DNA from: Callorhinus ursinus | Lineage: Eukaryota; Chordata; Mammalia; Carnivora; Otariidae | Assembly (NCBI RefSeq): GCF_003265705.1 | Contig: NW_020312817.1 | Coordinates: 47,347,627-47,411,626, forward strand | Length of the DNA: 64,000 nt | Direction of reading: 5' to 3' | In this document: positions 34,223 to 46,700 of the stretch, piece by piece | Numbering within the stretch: position 1 is the first letter of the stretch | Layout of the letters: each line of letters begins with the position of its first letter | Program-made: the position numbers and the translations under genes | The notes under the pieces: generated by a model | The model's input: the letters and a program-made list of their open reading frames with translations, nothing else | What the model was told of the DNA's origin: nothing | The model's database searches: none

Positions 34223-36580
34223 GATTTAGATACATAAAAATGGAAAAAAACTGGCATGTCAATGAATATCATAAAATTCAAAGTAAATGGCAAACTTAGA
34301 AATAAATACTTTGTAATTCAAATATCAGAAAGATAGTATTTTATATTATATGTTCTATATTATACATTATAAATTACACTCATTCTGGAGAAAAAAACAA
34401 ATACTCCAATAGAAATATGGGTAAAGAACATTAATAGTTTATTTATAAAGGAAGAAATGAATAGCATGGTCTAATAAACCTCTCAAAATATTTACATCAA
34501 TAGTTTCCACCAAATTGCAAATTGAGAGAGATGTCACATAAGAAAGTGGCAATAATAGAAGAATCTGGATGGTGTCTGAGCTTTGACAGGATAACAAGAA
34601 GAGTTTATAAAATTGCTAATGGGAATGTATATTGGTACAAGTTTTCTGATAGATAATTTGGTATTACTGATCAAAATTTTTAAAGATTGCCGACAATCGG
34701 TGGCCCAGAAAACATCTTTTGGGACTTTATTGCGAGAGAATAATGTTATTTTTTTTAAGGCAGCATTTGACTGATCTAATTTTATTTTCATAACATCGAA
34801 TTGTTCATTATCAAGGATTCATTTTTTGGTTATTGTTTGCTTTTTAAAAAATGTTTTGATATGTGGACTCATCTGTCTTTTTTTTCATCCTCTATCAATT
34901 GAAAACTATACATCCTGTTTTAAATACTTATATTTATCATCTTTAAGATTTTATAAATTTAAAATTAACTTCTAAACATTATAATAAAAACTCTTTTCAG
35001 CAAGTATTTATTTTATTGCTTTGTCAAATCTATGATGTTTGACTGAATATGAGTGTTCATTGTTTCACATTACATTTTTTTAATGAAATGAAATTAATTT
35101 TTTAACAAAAATGAAATTTGAATTTAGGATTGTTTTATGAATGAATTTCACATACTAAATTCTAGGTACCAATTATTACAACAGTCTTTATTAGACATTT
35201 GTACTGTAATTTTACAACTCTTGAGTTCATTTTAATCTCATTTTGTTTGATGTGTCCTGCCTCCACTGTCCATCCACATACCTTTGAGTCTCTAGGGTTC
35301 TTGGTCACCACTGAAACCTGCTCTATCTTATGGACTTTGCTTCATTACCGTTGGCCTCCTTTTCTAATGTTTGAATGTAGATGATGAAACAAATCTTTCT
35401 TCCACTCTAGAATGTTTCATGTTATTATATTTTTGTTATCGCTTGTCTATAATTTATTTGTTCTCTTCTTCAGGAAGTCTAATCACCTTAGATTAGACTT
35501 CTCTTTTTTGTCTTCCTTATCAAATAAAATCTCTTAGAATTTTCATCTCTGACCAGTAGGATCATCAAATTTGTACACTAAATCACATATTCTACTATCT
35601 GCGTGAATGCTCTGATTTTATTGATTATGAATATTTTATTTCTCTGTGGCTTTCTTATGTTTTAATCTTTCCCTAAATCAGCAACCAGGTATTATTATGT
35701 TCCTTTTTGAGTCTGCTTTCTTTTGATCAACATTATGGTCATTGTTTTCCATCTTTGATATTTTCCTCTTGTTTTCTTAATTTATATTTTCTCATTATCA
35801 TTGCAATTACAGAGAGGATGACTTGAGAGGGAGTTTCTCGTATCTTCTTTCAATCTCGTCTTGTAGAATCTAATATCCAAGCAAAATTCTGGAAGATTTA
35901 GTCACGTGAATGATTCCTTTTTATCTTACATTCCCTTGGGTTTTTTCAGAAGACCTTTAATAGATTGGGGGAAGGTTAGAAAGTTGATCTCAACTTACAT
36001 TTTTTTTTTTCCTGGAAATCCTCTGATTAATGTTTTTAAGTGGTTTCTGATGTTTGATTTCCATTCATACTTTTGGCTTCTGATGTTCTACTTCTGTATC
36101 ATTGAACACTCGCCAACTTTCTTAATCTATGTCCTTTTCATTTCTCAATGAGTCATATGTTACCTTCTGATATCTCTTCTTTCCTTAAGTTTGCTTTGGA
36201 CTTCAGATTTAAGTGTGTTTGCCTTTCCTTTTCCTAGCTGAATGCTAAACTCTTTGAGCCACCACCCCTATTATTCATGCAGAGCTTAATATAGGTAACA
36301 CCATAAATAATTGCTATTTAGTTTGAGTAGATTCTCCTCAAAGCTGATATGGTTGTGAAGTGAACAAGAGTTTATTTTATATATTTTTACATTATTGCAT
36401 GTTTATGTTCTATAAAGTTGTGTAACAGTTACTAAAAAGAAGAAAAATATAGGAAATAGCTGAAAAACTAATTTGCCATTAATTCTATTGATAATTTTTA
36501 TTCTGTTTATGAGCAGTAATGCTGTTTCTCAAATGGAACTTCAGTGAACTATCCTTTGGATATTGGAAATAGATTATGTT
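34223..36580. other. Unique AT-rich DNA, no gene recognised
   Basis: T-rich from 34800 on, which could be antisense of an ancient LINE, but no block is recognisable. Short frames of 60-85 codons have no family resemblance. Confidence 0.45.
36236..36330 (+). mobile_element. Possible L2 3' tail, sense
   Basis: GCTAAACTCTTTGAGCCACC, TTATTCATGCAGAGC and CACCATAAATAATTGC fall in the order of the sense L2 3' end, but are weakly matched. Confidence 0.35.
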
Positions 36581-36797
36581 AAAATCCATATGATAGGGCG
36601 CCTGGGTGGCTCAGTTGGTTAAGCGACTGCCTTTGGCTTGGGTCATGATCCTGGAGTCCCGGGATCGAGTCCCACATCGGGCTCCCTGCTCAGCAGGGAG
36701 TCTGCTTCTCCCTCTGACCCACTTCCCTCTCGTGCTATCTCTCATTCTCTCTCTCTCAAATAAATAAATAAAATGTTTAAAAAAAATCCGCATGATA
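36581..36797 (+). mobile_element. CAN-SINE with 15 bp target duplications
   Basis: Sense SINE 36596-36782. Duplications AAAATCCATATGATA (36581-36595) and AAAATCCGCATGATA (36783-36797). Confidence 0.96.
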
Positions 36798-38192
36798 TGA
36801 ATTGGGAAACATGCTAAAATGAATGCAGTGCACTTTGCAATTCAAATGTCTTGATATTTGTAATGTTTCTTTTACATGTCATTTTAAAAAACAGTCGATA
36901 AAAGATCAAGCTAGATGGAATGATCCTTTAGACAATTTACATCTAACTATAATCATTTAGAAGGCTCTTAGTGATTCAGAAAGCACATTATGTACTCAGA
37001 GCTGATATTCACTGCTAGGATTGATACAGTCATGCCATTTGTTAAAATATTAAACTGCCTCTATCCTAGTTGGTAAATAGGTTTTACCATGAGCTTCCTG
37101 AGTGGCTACCCACCCATTCTGCTTCTGCCACCTGGCTATTGAGATTAGGAGCACTTCAGTGCTTCTAAAACTTTTTAATCACTGATGCATGCGTGTATTG
37201 CAAATTAATTTTGGCACGCTGTCACTATTCAGTCTATTACATAAGCTATTTTTAAGAGCATTTATTATATGCTTTTGATATTCAATTCATCCTCTCTAAT
37301 TTTAATATCTTTTTAAAAAGCCTCAGATTAAAGCATGTATCCCCCATTAAAAATTGAATCTTGCTCTTACATAGCATTTTCTTCACTATGAAGAAGCATG
37401 GGAATAAAAAGAATTGACCTTACATTGTCTGTGTCAGAAAGGGAGCTTTACATCTAGTGGTGTAAACAGTCCATAAATAATGCAGGGGAGAAGGCAAGGG
37501 AGGAGGGCCATGGGGGAGGAGGTGTGAGATATGGGCATTATAGTCATTACTATCATTTTTCTAGTTCCAAGTAATGTGACAGATATCAGAAGATCAAGGT
37601 GGTTAGAATTTTAACAGAGAGAGACTTTTGTCCCTTTGCTTATCTTTCATTACGTTAAACTATATATTTTCCTTCAAATTAACATTTCCTGGAACATTTA
37701 CTAAATATTCACAGGTGTATCTAATATTTATTTTCATTATATTTATAAATATTAAAATCTCCTTTTGAATACTTATATGTCCCTACAGTTCAATATTATA
37801 TTGTGAATTGCCCCTAAAACATAATTTTAGTTCCAACAAAAATGTTTAAAACAATACTTGGGTTAATATGTGTGTATGTGTACATGTGTGTATAATACAC
37901 AAACAAAAATGCAAAGAGAACTTTATCCATTCAAAATTTTAATTTTTTATATGATAAACTGCTTTTCGGGTTTTGTAGAAGAATTTACATTATGTGGCAT
38001 AATAATTAAAGTCGAGTTTGATACCAATTTTTTTTTAAATTAGGTTAGGCACTTAGTATTACTTTGGTTGTAATTTTACAATATAATTTAAAAGATGGCA
38101 AAACTCACTTGCTATAAACCATTATAATAATTTAGGTTTTTTTCAAATGCATTTGTTGTATAGCAACTGCTCTCATCATCATTGATATGGTT
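36798..38192. other. Unique AT-rich DNA
   Basis: A GT/GTAT-rich patch lies at about 37871-37892. A G/A-rich patch (37486-37527) carries several GGGAGG words. No exon seen. Confidence 0.5.
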
Positions 38193-38406
38193 AAAATCAA
38201 GCATTTAGGAATGCCTGGGTGGCTCAGTGGGTTAAGTGTCTGCCTTCAACTCAGGTCATGATCCCAGGGTCCTGGGATCGAGTCCCACGTCCGGCTCCTT
38301 GCTCGGTGGGGAGACTGCTTCTCCCTCTGCCCCTCCCCCTGCTTGTGCTTTCTCTCTCTCTGACAAATAAATAAATAAAATCTTTTTTAAAAAATCAAGC
38401 ATTTAG
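38193..38406 (+). mobile_element. CAN-SINE with 16 bp target duplications
   Basis: Sense SINE 38209-38390, head GAATGCCTGGGTGGCTCAG. Exact duplications AAAATCAAGCATTTAG at 38193-38208 and 38391-38406. Confidence 0.97.
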
Positions 38407-38431
38407 AGTCTAACATACAAGTAGTTGATTT

Positions 38432-38610
38432 TCAGCTTCACTTTCCAAGTTGCACAAAATTTTCAGTCTCTCTGAGCTTCATTTCACTTATCTGTAAAAT
38501 AAGGAAAACATATTATCTACCTCATAGGGTGCTCGTGGGGATTGGAAAGGATGATGCATGTGAAGTGCTTCAAATAGCCACTAGCACATAAATGTTAGCT
38601 ATTATTATTC
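38432..38610 (+). repeat. MIR SINE, sense
   Basis: Well-preserved 3' two-thirds: CATTTCACTTATCTGTAAAA, TACCTCATAGGGTGCTCGTG, GTGAAGTGCTTCAAATAG and CATAAATGTTAGCTATTATT. Confidence 0.85.
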
Positions 38611-39302
38611 TCATAGTAAATCAAAAAATTCTTTCTTTTGTAGTGCTAATTACTAAAGAGCATTCCACAGAGCATGCACTAACATCATTTAATCCCTAGT
38701 GGCATTACTTATCCATGGCAAAGAAAATAAAATTTTGTTTTAGGCAATGTTTCTAACGCATGGCTTAAGTTTTAGAGCTGGGCATTTGTTGTTCCCCATT
38801 ATATAGCCTCTATTTTGACATAAGTAGGGGGCATGAACGGTCATAGCTTGCTTATTTAGCAAGATGATTTATCAATATTTGTGAGAAGTGACTTCAATCT
38901 TTGGGAAGCCGGTCTAAATAGGGTCTCCTGCCAAGTATGTGTAGAATACTTGTTGATGAAACAACATTTAAAATAAGAAAGGAAGAAATGATCATCACCA
39001 TGTATATGCAGTGGTATGCAGTGGAGGTGGTTAAGTCTCTGTAATATTATATTATCCCTAAACCAACATTCTTCCGTGGCTTTATATGTACTTTGTACCA
39101 TAATCTCATTCACCCTGGCCCTTTGCCTTTAGTCATTCACAAAGCTCTTATACAGTGGAGAGGAGAGAACAATTTCAGTCTTTTCGGCACCCAATATTGC
39201 TCAAGTTCTGAAACATAGGATCTGTTGAAATATTGCTGGAATTTATTTGCATCCTGATTGTCCAGGGGGAAAAAAGGAACACAGATTCAGAATATGAAAA
39301 AT

Positions 39303-39350
39303 AAGAAGGAGGAAGAAGAGGAGAATGAGTGGGAAGAGGAGGGGAGAAGG
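39303..39350. repeat. Purine-rich (GA) tract
   Basis: Two purine-only runs of 23 and 20 bases separated by a five-base break. Confidence 0.9.
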
Positions 39351-40330
39351 CTAAACAGAGGGACAGAGAAAAAAAATGGGGGGAGGGTGAAAATCGTTGC
39401 CATTTCTAAGAACTATATTGCAAGAAAGAAGAAAGAGATTAACGGTCACCACTCTGTGAGTGGGGACTGGGTTTCTCTTATACCCAAACACATGCACCAA
39501 ACCTCCTCCAAGATTTTTCCTGTGCTCATTAGAGGTTGAAGGGTCTAGTGATATTAAAGTAGGAAAGATTCAATATTGTGATAAACAGCTGTAGAGGGGA
39601 ATTGGATCTTATAGTTATCAATAAATCTATTCAAGAGATTATTTGAAAGGTATTACTGATAAACATTTGAAAGAACTCATAGTATTTTTCTAGGAAAATA
39701 GTTGTGATCTATTAAGGGGTCATGAGTTTTGCCAGGGAAACGAAGCATTACAGAGCTTTTGGTTGGTCGAGATTTTTAACTTTTAGAACGTGACATAAAT
39801 TTCTACTGATTATGGATGGACTGATTTCCTTATCACAATTCAAAATGTGAAGATATTCATGCCTTAAGTTGTTGTAAGCCTTAGAATTTCAAAAATATGG
39901 GTCAGTATTCTTTTCCATTCTATTTGAAATGTAAAGGTATAATTTTTCAAATTGATTACTTCTGGCAAAGATTCAAAAAAATATTATCTGCTTGCATTAT
40001 CAGTAAAAAAGCTCATTACATTTCAAACAAGATATATTCTAACTGGCTTTCTGAACATTCTTAGGGAACAATGTGCTAGACTAAGTGCTCAAAATATGTC
40101 CCCATTAATGGAATTCCTGCTATCTACATTTACAAACATCTGAAATCTGGGGGTTTTATAATTTTCGGAGTGGCTCGTCTATACTAGCTCATTTAATCCT
40201 CAAATGAGAAAAATGTTAAATTAGTAAAACACGTCTTATTACTCCCAGGGTGAGAAAAATGATCTAAAACAAAAAGAGAAGAGGCTACATGGGTTACTTG
40301 CAATAATCAAACTAGTAACAAATACATGTG

Positions 40331-40376
40331 TTTTTTCCTTTTTCTTTCTTTTCGATTTTTTTTTCTTTTTTCTCTT
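40331..40376. repeat. Pyrimidine tract
   Basis: 46 bases of T and C with a single GA interruption. Confidence 0.9.
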
Positions 40377-41884
40377 AAGAACTTGGATTTTGTTCTTTTT
40401 ATTCTAAAATCTTTGCAGCCAATGACATGAATCTGTGTGAGAGTCACTGGTATTAGAATTTATAGCATTAGTAAGTGCACTGGTCATCTATACTGCATAA
40501 CCACTCTTATCCTTTAGAGGATTAAACCAAAAAAAATATTTTTCTTCACTTTGTAGGTTAGGAAAAAGTTTTTTCTGCTGATCTCACCTGGCTTTACTCA
40601 TGCAGCTGCATTCATCTGGCAAGTTTGGTTAAAGGCTGGCTTAGTTGGGATGGCTGGAATAATTGGGGATCTTTCTCCATGTGATCTTTTTACTCACAGG
40701 GTAAAAAATGTTATCTTTTTTTCACATGGTGACAACTGGCAAGCCCAGTTATGTAATCATTTATCATGTCATGCATGTTGATATCCCTGTGGCCATGATA
40801 GTGTGATTCTCAAATCCTTTTTCTCGTGGTGACTCTTGGCTCCACCCTGTGAGAGATGCCTCCTTTACCATAAGAAACTAGCCTTGTTTGAAGCTGAGTA
40901 TCTTCTCAGGCTGCTGCTTCATGGTCATAGAAAACTGTGGGGATAGAGTTTTTTTTTTTCATTTTGAACTGCTTCTGCCCCTTTTAATTCAATCTGATAC
41001 TACTCCCTTAAAAATGTGTACTTCATAGGTTTCTTGTGACTGTTGTTTATACCATGCCTCAAAAGCCGTATCTACAATTATTTCTGAAATAAACCTCTCT
41101 ATTTTGGGTAGAGTGTTGAGATGATAAAGCCTTTGAGATTCCTAGAAACTATTTTGTCTAGTTAATGGTACCTCCATAGTCTTTCTACAGTATTAACAGA
41201 GGATCATAAAGCCACACTAGACTTGACCTTTACCGTGAGTCCATTTTGTGAATCTTACTGGTGGGAGAGACTGCAGGAAATGCAGTTTTCTTTTTGAATA
41301 ATTTGAGCCCTGTGCCCTCCATTTTTACTCTTAATACCACATAGAAGTTGAAAGTGTCTACCTTAGTTCAGCTTTCTCTCCTTGTACTTGAATACATGCA
41401 GCTAAAAAGTTTTACAATATCGAGCCTGGAGGTCTTAGAGTCACAAGTTCACTAAGCACATTTTATGTTTTCCAAGTAACCACAGGATATGGCTTCCCCA
41501 ATTGTTTCACTACTGAAAACACAGATCCACCATTTTTTTCAGTCTCCAGTAGCAAGTCCTTCCCTTCTTTTCCAGCTGCCGCCATTTTGTCTGCCATTCT
41601 CCCAACCTTCACCAACAGCCTCCTTGACAACTATCTAGCTTTTGCCCACTCACTACCTAGTACCAAAGCCCGTACTATATCTTTTTAAATTTCTATTACA
41701 TTAGAGACTCACTTCTGATAAAATTTTCTGGTCAGTTTTCTATTGCTGCATAATGAGTACCATTAATGTAATCATTGATAATTGTAACCGAGTTTGTCTC
41801 TCTTAAGCTTGATTTGCACGTATTAGAAACAAGAAATTGGCTTTATCTGCAACTGATTTAATTCTTATCACTAGGTTAGCAGTA

Positions 41885-42105
41885 TAAATACATGCTAACC
41901 CTTTTAAATAATTATAGCGTGCCAGGCATTGTGCCAAAGATATAAATCCATTTTCTCATTGTATCTTCAGAATAGTTCCTTCAATGAGACCCATAGTATC
42001 ATTTCACTGGTAGGGTAGCTAAGGTTTAGGAAAGGTATGTATCCTTCTCGATGTCAAATAGAAAGTAATAAACTTAGGATTCAAACCTTATTATTCTGAC
42101 AGCAG
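41885..42105 (-). repeat. MIR SINE, antisense
   Basis: GTGCCAGGCATTGTGCCAAA, then TTTCTCATTGTATCTTCAGA, ATTTCACTGGTAGGG and AACTTAGGATTCAAACC follow antisense MIR order across nearly the full length. Confidence 0.7.
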
Positions 42106-44030
42106 AAACAGTACTCTGTTTGCATATTTCATTAAGATCTTTGGCGGCTTAATAATGATAAGGGATAACTATAATCAGGGTCGGTACCCTATGTCTTCTT
42201 TATTTGTGAAAGGGACAAGCTTAGTATACAGTCGTATGTTCTTGAATAAATACTATTTTATAAAACTCAATACCCTCCGTTTGTTAGTGGAGCTATGTTC
42301 TGACTATAACATGTCTAAAAATTCAGTTTCCATATTTCATTCAAGAAGTTTTTCACATAGCACTGTGAAATGAACAGCAGATTGGGGCCTTCCAAGGTGT
42401 GAGATTCAAGACTGGAGCTGCAAATTCACTACAATTCTGTGACAAGGTTTTCCTCTTTTTTCATTTAGACACTCAGATGGAGCAGCGTGGGGTGGGGGTG
42501 GGGGACGATACACTGAGTGAAAAAGATCAGAATTAAAAATACTTAAAGAAATTATGCTTTACCACAATCAAACACAAACGAGTGTTAAAATTAGACTAAA
42601 ACATTGCTACTCTTTGGGAGTCCTTAATTTGCTTTCTTGAATGGAAAAAAAATTATAATTATCATACCAATTGTTTATATGCAAATTATAATTTTTGCAC
42701 TGTATCAGAAGTCTTAAACCTTTTAAAGGGCTTTAAATCTTCTCCTAATAATTGTATTTTCCTCTTTAGTTAGAAAGCTATCTGAGTTAAAGTGTACGTT
42801 CAGCCTAACTTCTTCTGAACTATTAACAATTCAGAACTTAACTTCAGGAAAGAAAATGCATGTATTTCTTAACATAATCAAAACCAAGAAATTGGTTTTG
42901 ATTCTAGAAATTGGCCTGGATGCTTGGCTTGCCATTTGTATAAGGAATGGAAGAGTCTGATTTTTGCCTTCTGCTCGGAGGAATGCTGTAAGAAGTCTGA
43001 GTCAATAACCATCATGAGTTAATCCATACACAGCAGTCTAGCACAAAAGGTTATCCAGACAAAGATATGAAACGGCAGCTACATGGTTTGTTCTCTGAAA
43101 TGATGTAATGAGAAAATCCCAGCTATCAACAAATAAAAGAACCCTCAGGAATCCTTCAGGTATCAAAATGGCTTTACACCCCTCCTGTTCTCTTTTCATC
43201 TGCTCACAGTCAGAAAAAAAGTCAAAACAAAAAACAAAAGCAATTGAGAGCTCAGAACTCTACGGCTAAGTGAAATACACTTTTGAACAAAGAAAACAAA
43301 AGCATTTTTCTGCAGGGGAGCTATTTTTCATCATATAACAGAAATTAAATGTTTAAAATAGAAACTAGATTTCAAAAACATCAAAATGCAAAATAGTTCT
43401 TCCAGTGGTTTCTTACACTAAACAATTTGTATATCATATCTGTAAGTAAAAGTCAGGTACATATTAAATTTAACATACATGTAGATGAGCTAGATATTTA
43501 AACTTGCATTAATTATATGCAAAATATATTTACATATCAACATTTCATTGTGATTATCTGTTCACATCTTATCTCTATTGAGCTAACACTTCTTTTTTAA
43601 ATAAAGACATATCCTGATATGTAGTCTTTTGATCATTATGCAAACTTGCTGAGTATAAGTTGAGGATTCCCCTATTCTGCAAACTGTTAACTGTTAATCA
43701 AATAATGAGATTAGAAGACTGTTCATAGAGTCATGTCTAAAATTGTCTTTTACACTCATCATTTTTTTTTTTTGTTAGATGATTTTACTTTTACCTGGGG
43801 TTGAGGGAGGAGGAGCAGAAAGAGAGGAGTTATTTACATAGACAATGTATTTAGTATAAGTAGGCTATGACTGTGTTGTAGGTCAACCAAACTATCCTTA
43901 CTGGTAGGAAGTTGCTTCCCTGTAAGATGGTACTCAAGCACCTGAGAGCTGTGGGCACTACTTTCACTTAGCATCAGCAAATGGTCTCTTTACCTGTATT
44001 TGTCAAATCCTAGGAGGTACAGCTAGGAAG
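42106..44030. other. Unique DNA, nothing recognised
   Basis: AT-rich except for a G-rich patch at 42489-42504 (G4-T-G5-T-G5). No exon or interspersed repeat identified. Confidence 0.5.
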
Positions 44031-44248
44031 AAAAAATTCTTTGGGACACCTGGGTGGCTCAGTTGGTTAAGCATCTGCCTTTGGCTCAGGTCATGATCTC
44101 AGGGTCCTGGGATCAAGTCCCATATCGGCTCCCTGTTCAGCAGGGAGCCTGCTTCTCCCTCTGCCTACTCTCCACTTGCTTGTGCTCACTCTCTCTCTCT
44201 CTCTCTTTGACAAATAAACAAATAAAGTCTTTAAAAAAAAGATTCTTT
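44031..44248 (+). mobile_element. CAN-SINE
   Basis: Sense SINE from about 44043 (GGGACACCTGGGTGGCTCAG) to 44235. Flanks AAAAAATTCTTT and AAAAAGATTCTTTT are imperfect duplications. A CT microsatellite (44188-44207) lies inside. Confidence 0.93.
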
Positions 44249-44429
44249 TATATCTTCCCCAATTTTAAAAAGAAAAGAAAATGAAAAGGGGGATAGGTAA
44301 GGCCAATAAGTATATTTGTTCTACAAAAGACGTTTCTAGTAGATAATTATTTTTAGCAGATCGTTCACAAGTGTATTTACTAAAATGGGATTTAATTTCA
44401 ATGTGACTTTTAGGGAATACATGTATTAT

Positions 44430-44552
44430 TTACAGAGGCAGCACAGCAGAACAAAAAGAGAGCAGATCTCAGATAAAATTCTGTTTCTGCCTTAAATATT
44501 ACATTTAATTTCTACAGACTCAGTGTCCTCATCTATAACGATACCTCTCCCG
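44430..44552 (+). repeat. MIR SINE fragment, sense
   Basis: Weak 5' half, then CTACAGACTCAGTGTCCTCA and TCTATAACGATACCTCTCC, the MIR core. Confidence 0.6.
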
Positions 44553-45550
44553 GAGAATTCTTCTTGATGGTATTTAAGGGATATCAAACAAGGGGCAAAG
44601 TCCCTACAGCCTAGTGTTGTTTTTTTTCCCTGAGGCTTTTTTAAAATGAGTAACACCCAATGTATCTTAGCTGGATGCAATTGAGAAGGAAGCCTGGAGT
44701 ATTCATGGTTTACTACTATGAAATAGAGAAAACAAGATATGACCCCAACTACAATCAAATAGAGAGTGCTACTACACATTTCTCTGCTGGCTATGTCTCC
44801 CTTATTTAAAAAAAAAAAAAAAAGTCACTACAGTGTCATTGCAAATCTCCAATTGGCCTTGCTTCCTAATCAGTTTCTGCATCCAGAGGCAGCAAATGTT
44901 GAACAAGGCAATAGGTGAGAATGCGAAGCTCCCAGAAATAGAAAGTGTAATTCTAATATGTAATTCACCAGAGGAAACACTTCAAGGCCTCCATTTATCA
45001 CTTGTGAGCAGGTGCCTCTGTGGGGTTAAGTTTATTTGCATTTTCAGGGGCAAAATGTTCTGTCTTTCATCAGAAATAGGAATGGAGCATGAGAGGAGAG
45101 AGGCAATCCATGTGGTCCAGTTGCAGATGGGTGTGAACCGTCCTGGCTGAGTTTGCACATCAGCGTGGCATAATGCTGTTCAGGCTTTCTGGTGCCAGGA
45201 GGAAAATCTCAGCTCTTGGTTACCCTGACACTGAATTTGAAGGGTTTGTTTATAACCACCAATTAGAACTTGTTTGCTTTTCCCCTGGTTTCTCACTCTT
45301 CCCTCATCATTTAACAAAACAAAGCTAGGTTTGCATGGTTAGCAATCCCCTTGGCACTTCTGTTTCTTTGACATTTCAGATCTAATACCTATAGATATTT
45401 CTGACATTTCAAATTTCCGGTTTTTTGTTGCTGTTTTCCTGTGTGCTGCATGCATTCACTAGGCGCATGAGCTTCTCTTAGTAGCATTTATTTTCTACTT
45501 TTGAATACATTCTGTGGCAATATTGTTTCTAAAACATAGAACTTCCTTCC
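44553..45550. other. Unique DNA, no gene recognised
   Basis: A 105-codon plus frame (44833-45150) has a splice-like CAG/AG before it and AG/GTGAGA within it, but no recognisable product. Confidence 0.45.
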
Positions 45551-45917
45551 TGTATCAGGTTCAGCCAAAAACGTAGAATCAGTAGGATATACCTATTAAG
45601 AGATAGTGCAAGGAGCTGGCTTCTACAAGAGCAGGGGCTGCCTAGGCAAGTCTGAGGTGAGGTCTGTAGGGCAGATTGTCAGGAACTCTGGGCACAGGCA
45701 AAGTTGCTGTCACACAGGGGAAGCTTCAGCTCGGTTCTTAAGACCTTTCAACTGATTATATCAGGCCCACGCTGATCAGACAGGGTAGTCTCCCTGTCAA
45801 CTGATTATGGACTTTAACCACATCTATAAAATACCTTCACAGCAATGCTAGGTTGGTGTGTGATGAGTAACTGGAGATGGTAGCTTAGCCAGGTTGACAC
45901 ATCAAAGGACTGTCACA
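45551..45917 (-). mobile_element. Solo LTR, ERVL/MLT2-like, antisense
   Basis: 367 bp starting TGTATCAGGTTC and ending GACTGTCACA, i.e. TG...CA ends. Interior blocks CAACTGATTATATCAGGCCC, CACATCTATAAAATACCTTC and CCAGGTTGACACATCAAA match the antisense of the ancient ERVL-group LTR that begins TGTGATGGTTAAT. No internal retroviral sequence adjoins it, so it is a solo LTR with no coding capacity. The old target duplication is no longer visible. Confidence 0.65.
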
Positions 45918-45949
45918 GTCTCCAAATAATGAAGATCTTGGAAAGAGAT

Positions 45950-46235
45950 AAAAGTCAATTATAGTACAACTATCTCATCAAATACTATGTAGTCATTTTT
46001 GTATAGTCATTAAAGGTAATGTTTATAAAAAGTTTTATGAGATGGCATAAATTCTTCTGCAATGTTATCAAGAAAAGGGATAATGATCATATAAACAGTG
46101 TTTATTAACTGTAAAAAGTTCTAGTGAGGAGGGGTAGGGAATGATTCATATTATAGGACGGGACTGTCTTGTTGGTATTCTGTAATTTTGAAATGTGTAA
46201 GTGGAAAGTTATTTTTCTAATAAGTTAATATTTAA
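45950..46235 (+). mobile_element. Old L1M 3' UTR fragment, sense
   Basis: CTATGTAGTCATTTTTGTAT, AAGAAAAGGGATAATGATC and GGAGGGGTAGGGAATGATTC fall in the order of older L1M tails. Confidence 0.4.
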
Positions 46236-46559
46236 TTTTAAGTAGAATACGTACCCATACCGTGCTGCATTCTAAACATACTTGTGTTCACATGGGCTAT
46301 GCCTTGACCATCTGCTTTTTCCCAGTTTTCTTTGTTTCTTCCAAATTTGGCTTTCTCAACCATTAGCCCTCACACACCTCTATCTCTTCTCTCTATCAAG
46401 CCTGTAGGGAGAGCAACAAAACTATTCATATTCACATTCATCATCAAACTTGATCATATTCATTATATTCCCTCATCATACTCATAGCACAAGTTTTAGA
46501 ATTTATGCACTTTGATTCCCACATGGGGGAAAAATTAAGTGTATTTTCCATAACTAAAT

Positions 46560-46700
46560 GCCATCTTACCATCAAACTCCCTAGAAATTAGGTATAATGA
46601 TCCTCGTTTTACTCAGAGGAAATCAAGTCACTGAGAAGTTAAGTAACCCACTCAGTTGAAGGCAGCAGACCTTCCCAGTTTAAAACAGCCTCTTCATTAT
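46560..46700 (-). repeat. MIR SINE, antisense
   Basis: CTCGTTTTACTCAGAGGAAA, AAGTCACTGAGAAGTTAAGT and AACCCACTCAGTTGAAGGC follow antisense MIR order. Confidence 0.75.

Larger units (their letters stand above)
38611..41884. other. Mostly unique DNA
   Basis: Holds purine-rich and pyrimidine-rich tracts (listed separately) and a possible old LTR/DNA repeat at about 40550-40900 (GGCTTTACTCATGCAGCTGC, CATCTGGCAAGTTTGG, TTCACATGGTGACAAC). No convincing exon. The 93-codon frame at 39258-39539 is a product of purine-rich DNA (Glu/Lys runs). Confidence 0.4.

Noticed and set aside
39258..39539. 93-codon Glu/Lys-rich frame
   Set aside because: Explained by the purine-rich tract; low complexity.
42489..42504. 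G-quadruplex at G4-T-G5-T-G5
   Set aside because: Only three G-runs, so a standard four-run intramolecular quadruplex is not supported.
44882..44915. Small exon bounded by CAG| and |GTGAGA
   Set aside because: About 28 bp pseudo-exon pattern; such matches are frequent by chance and no partner exons were seen.
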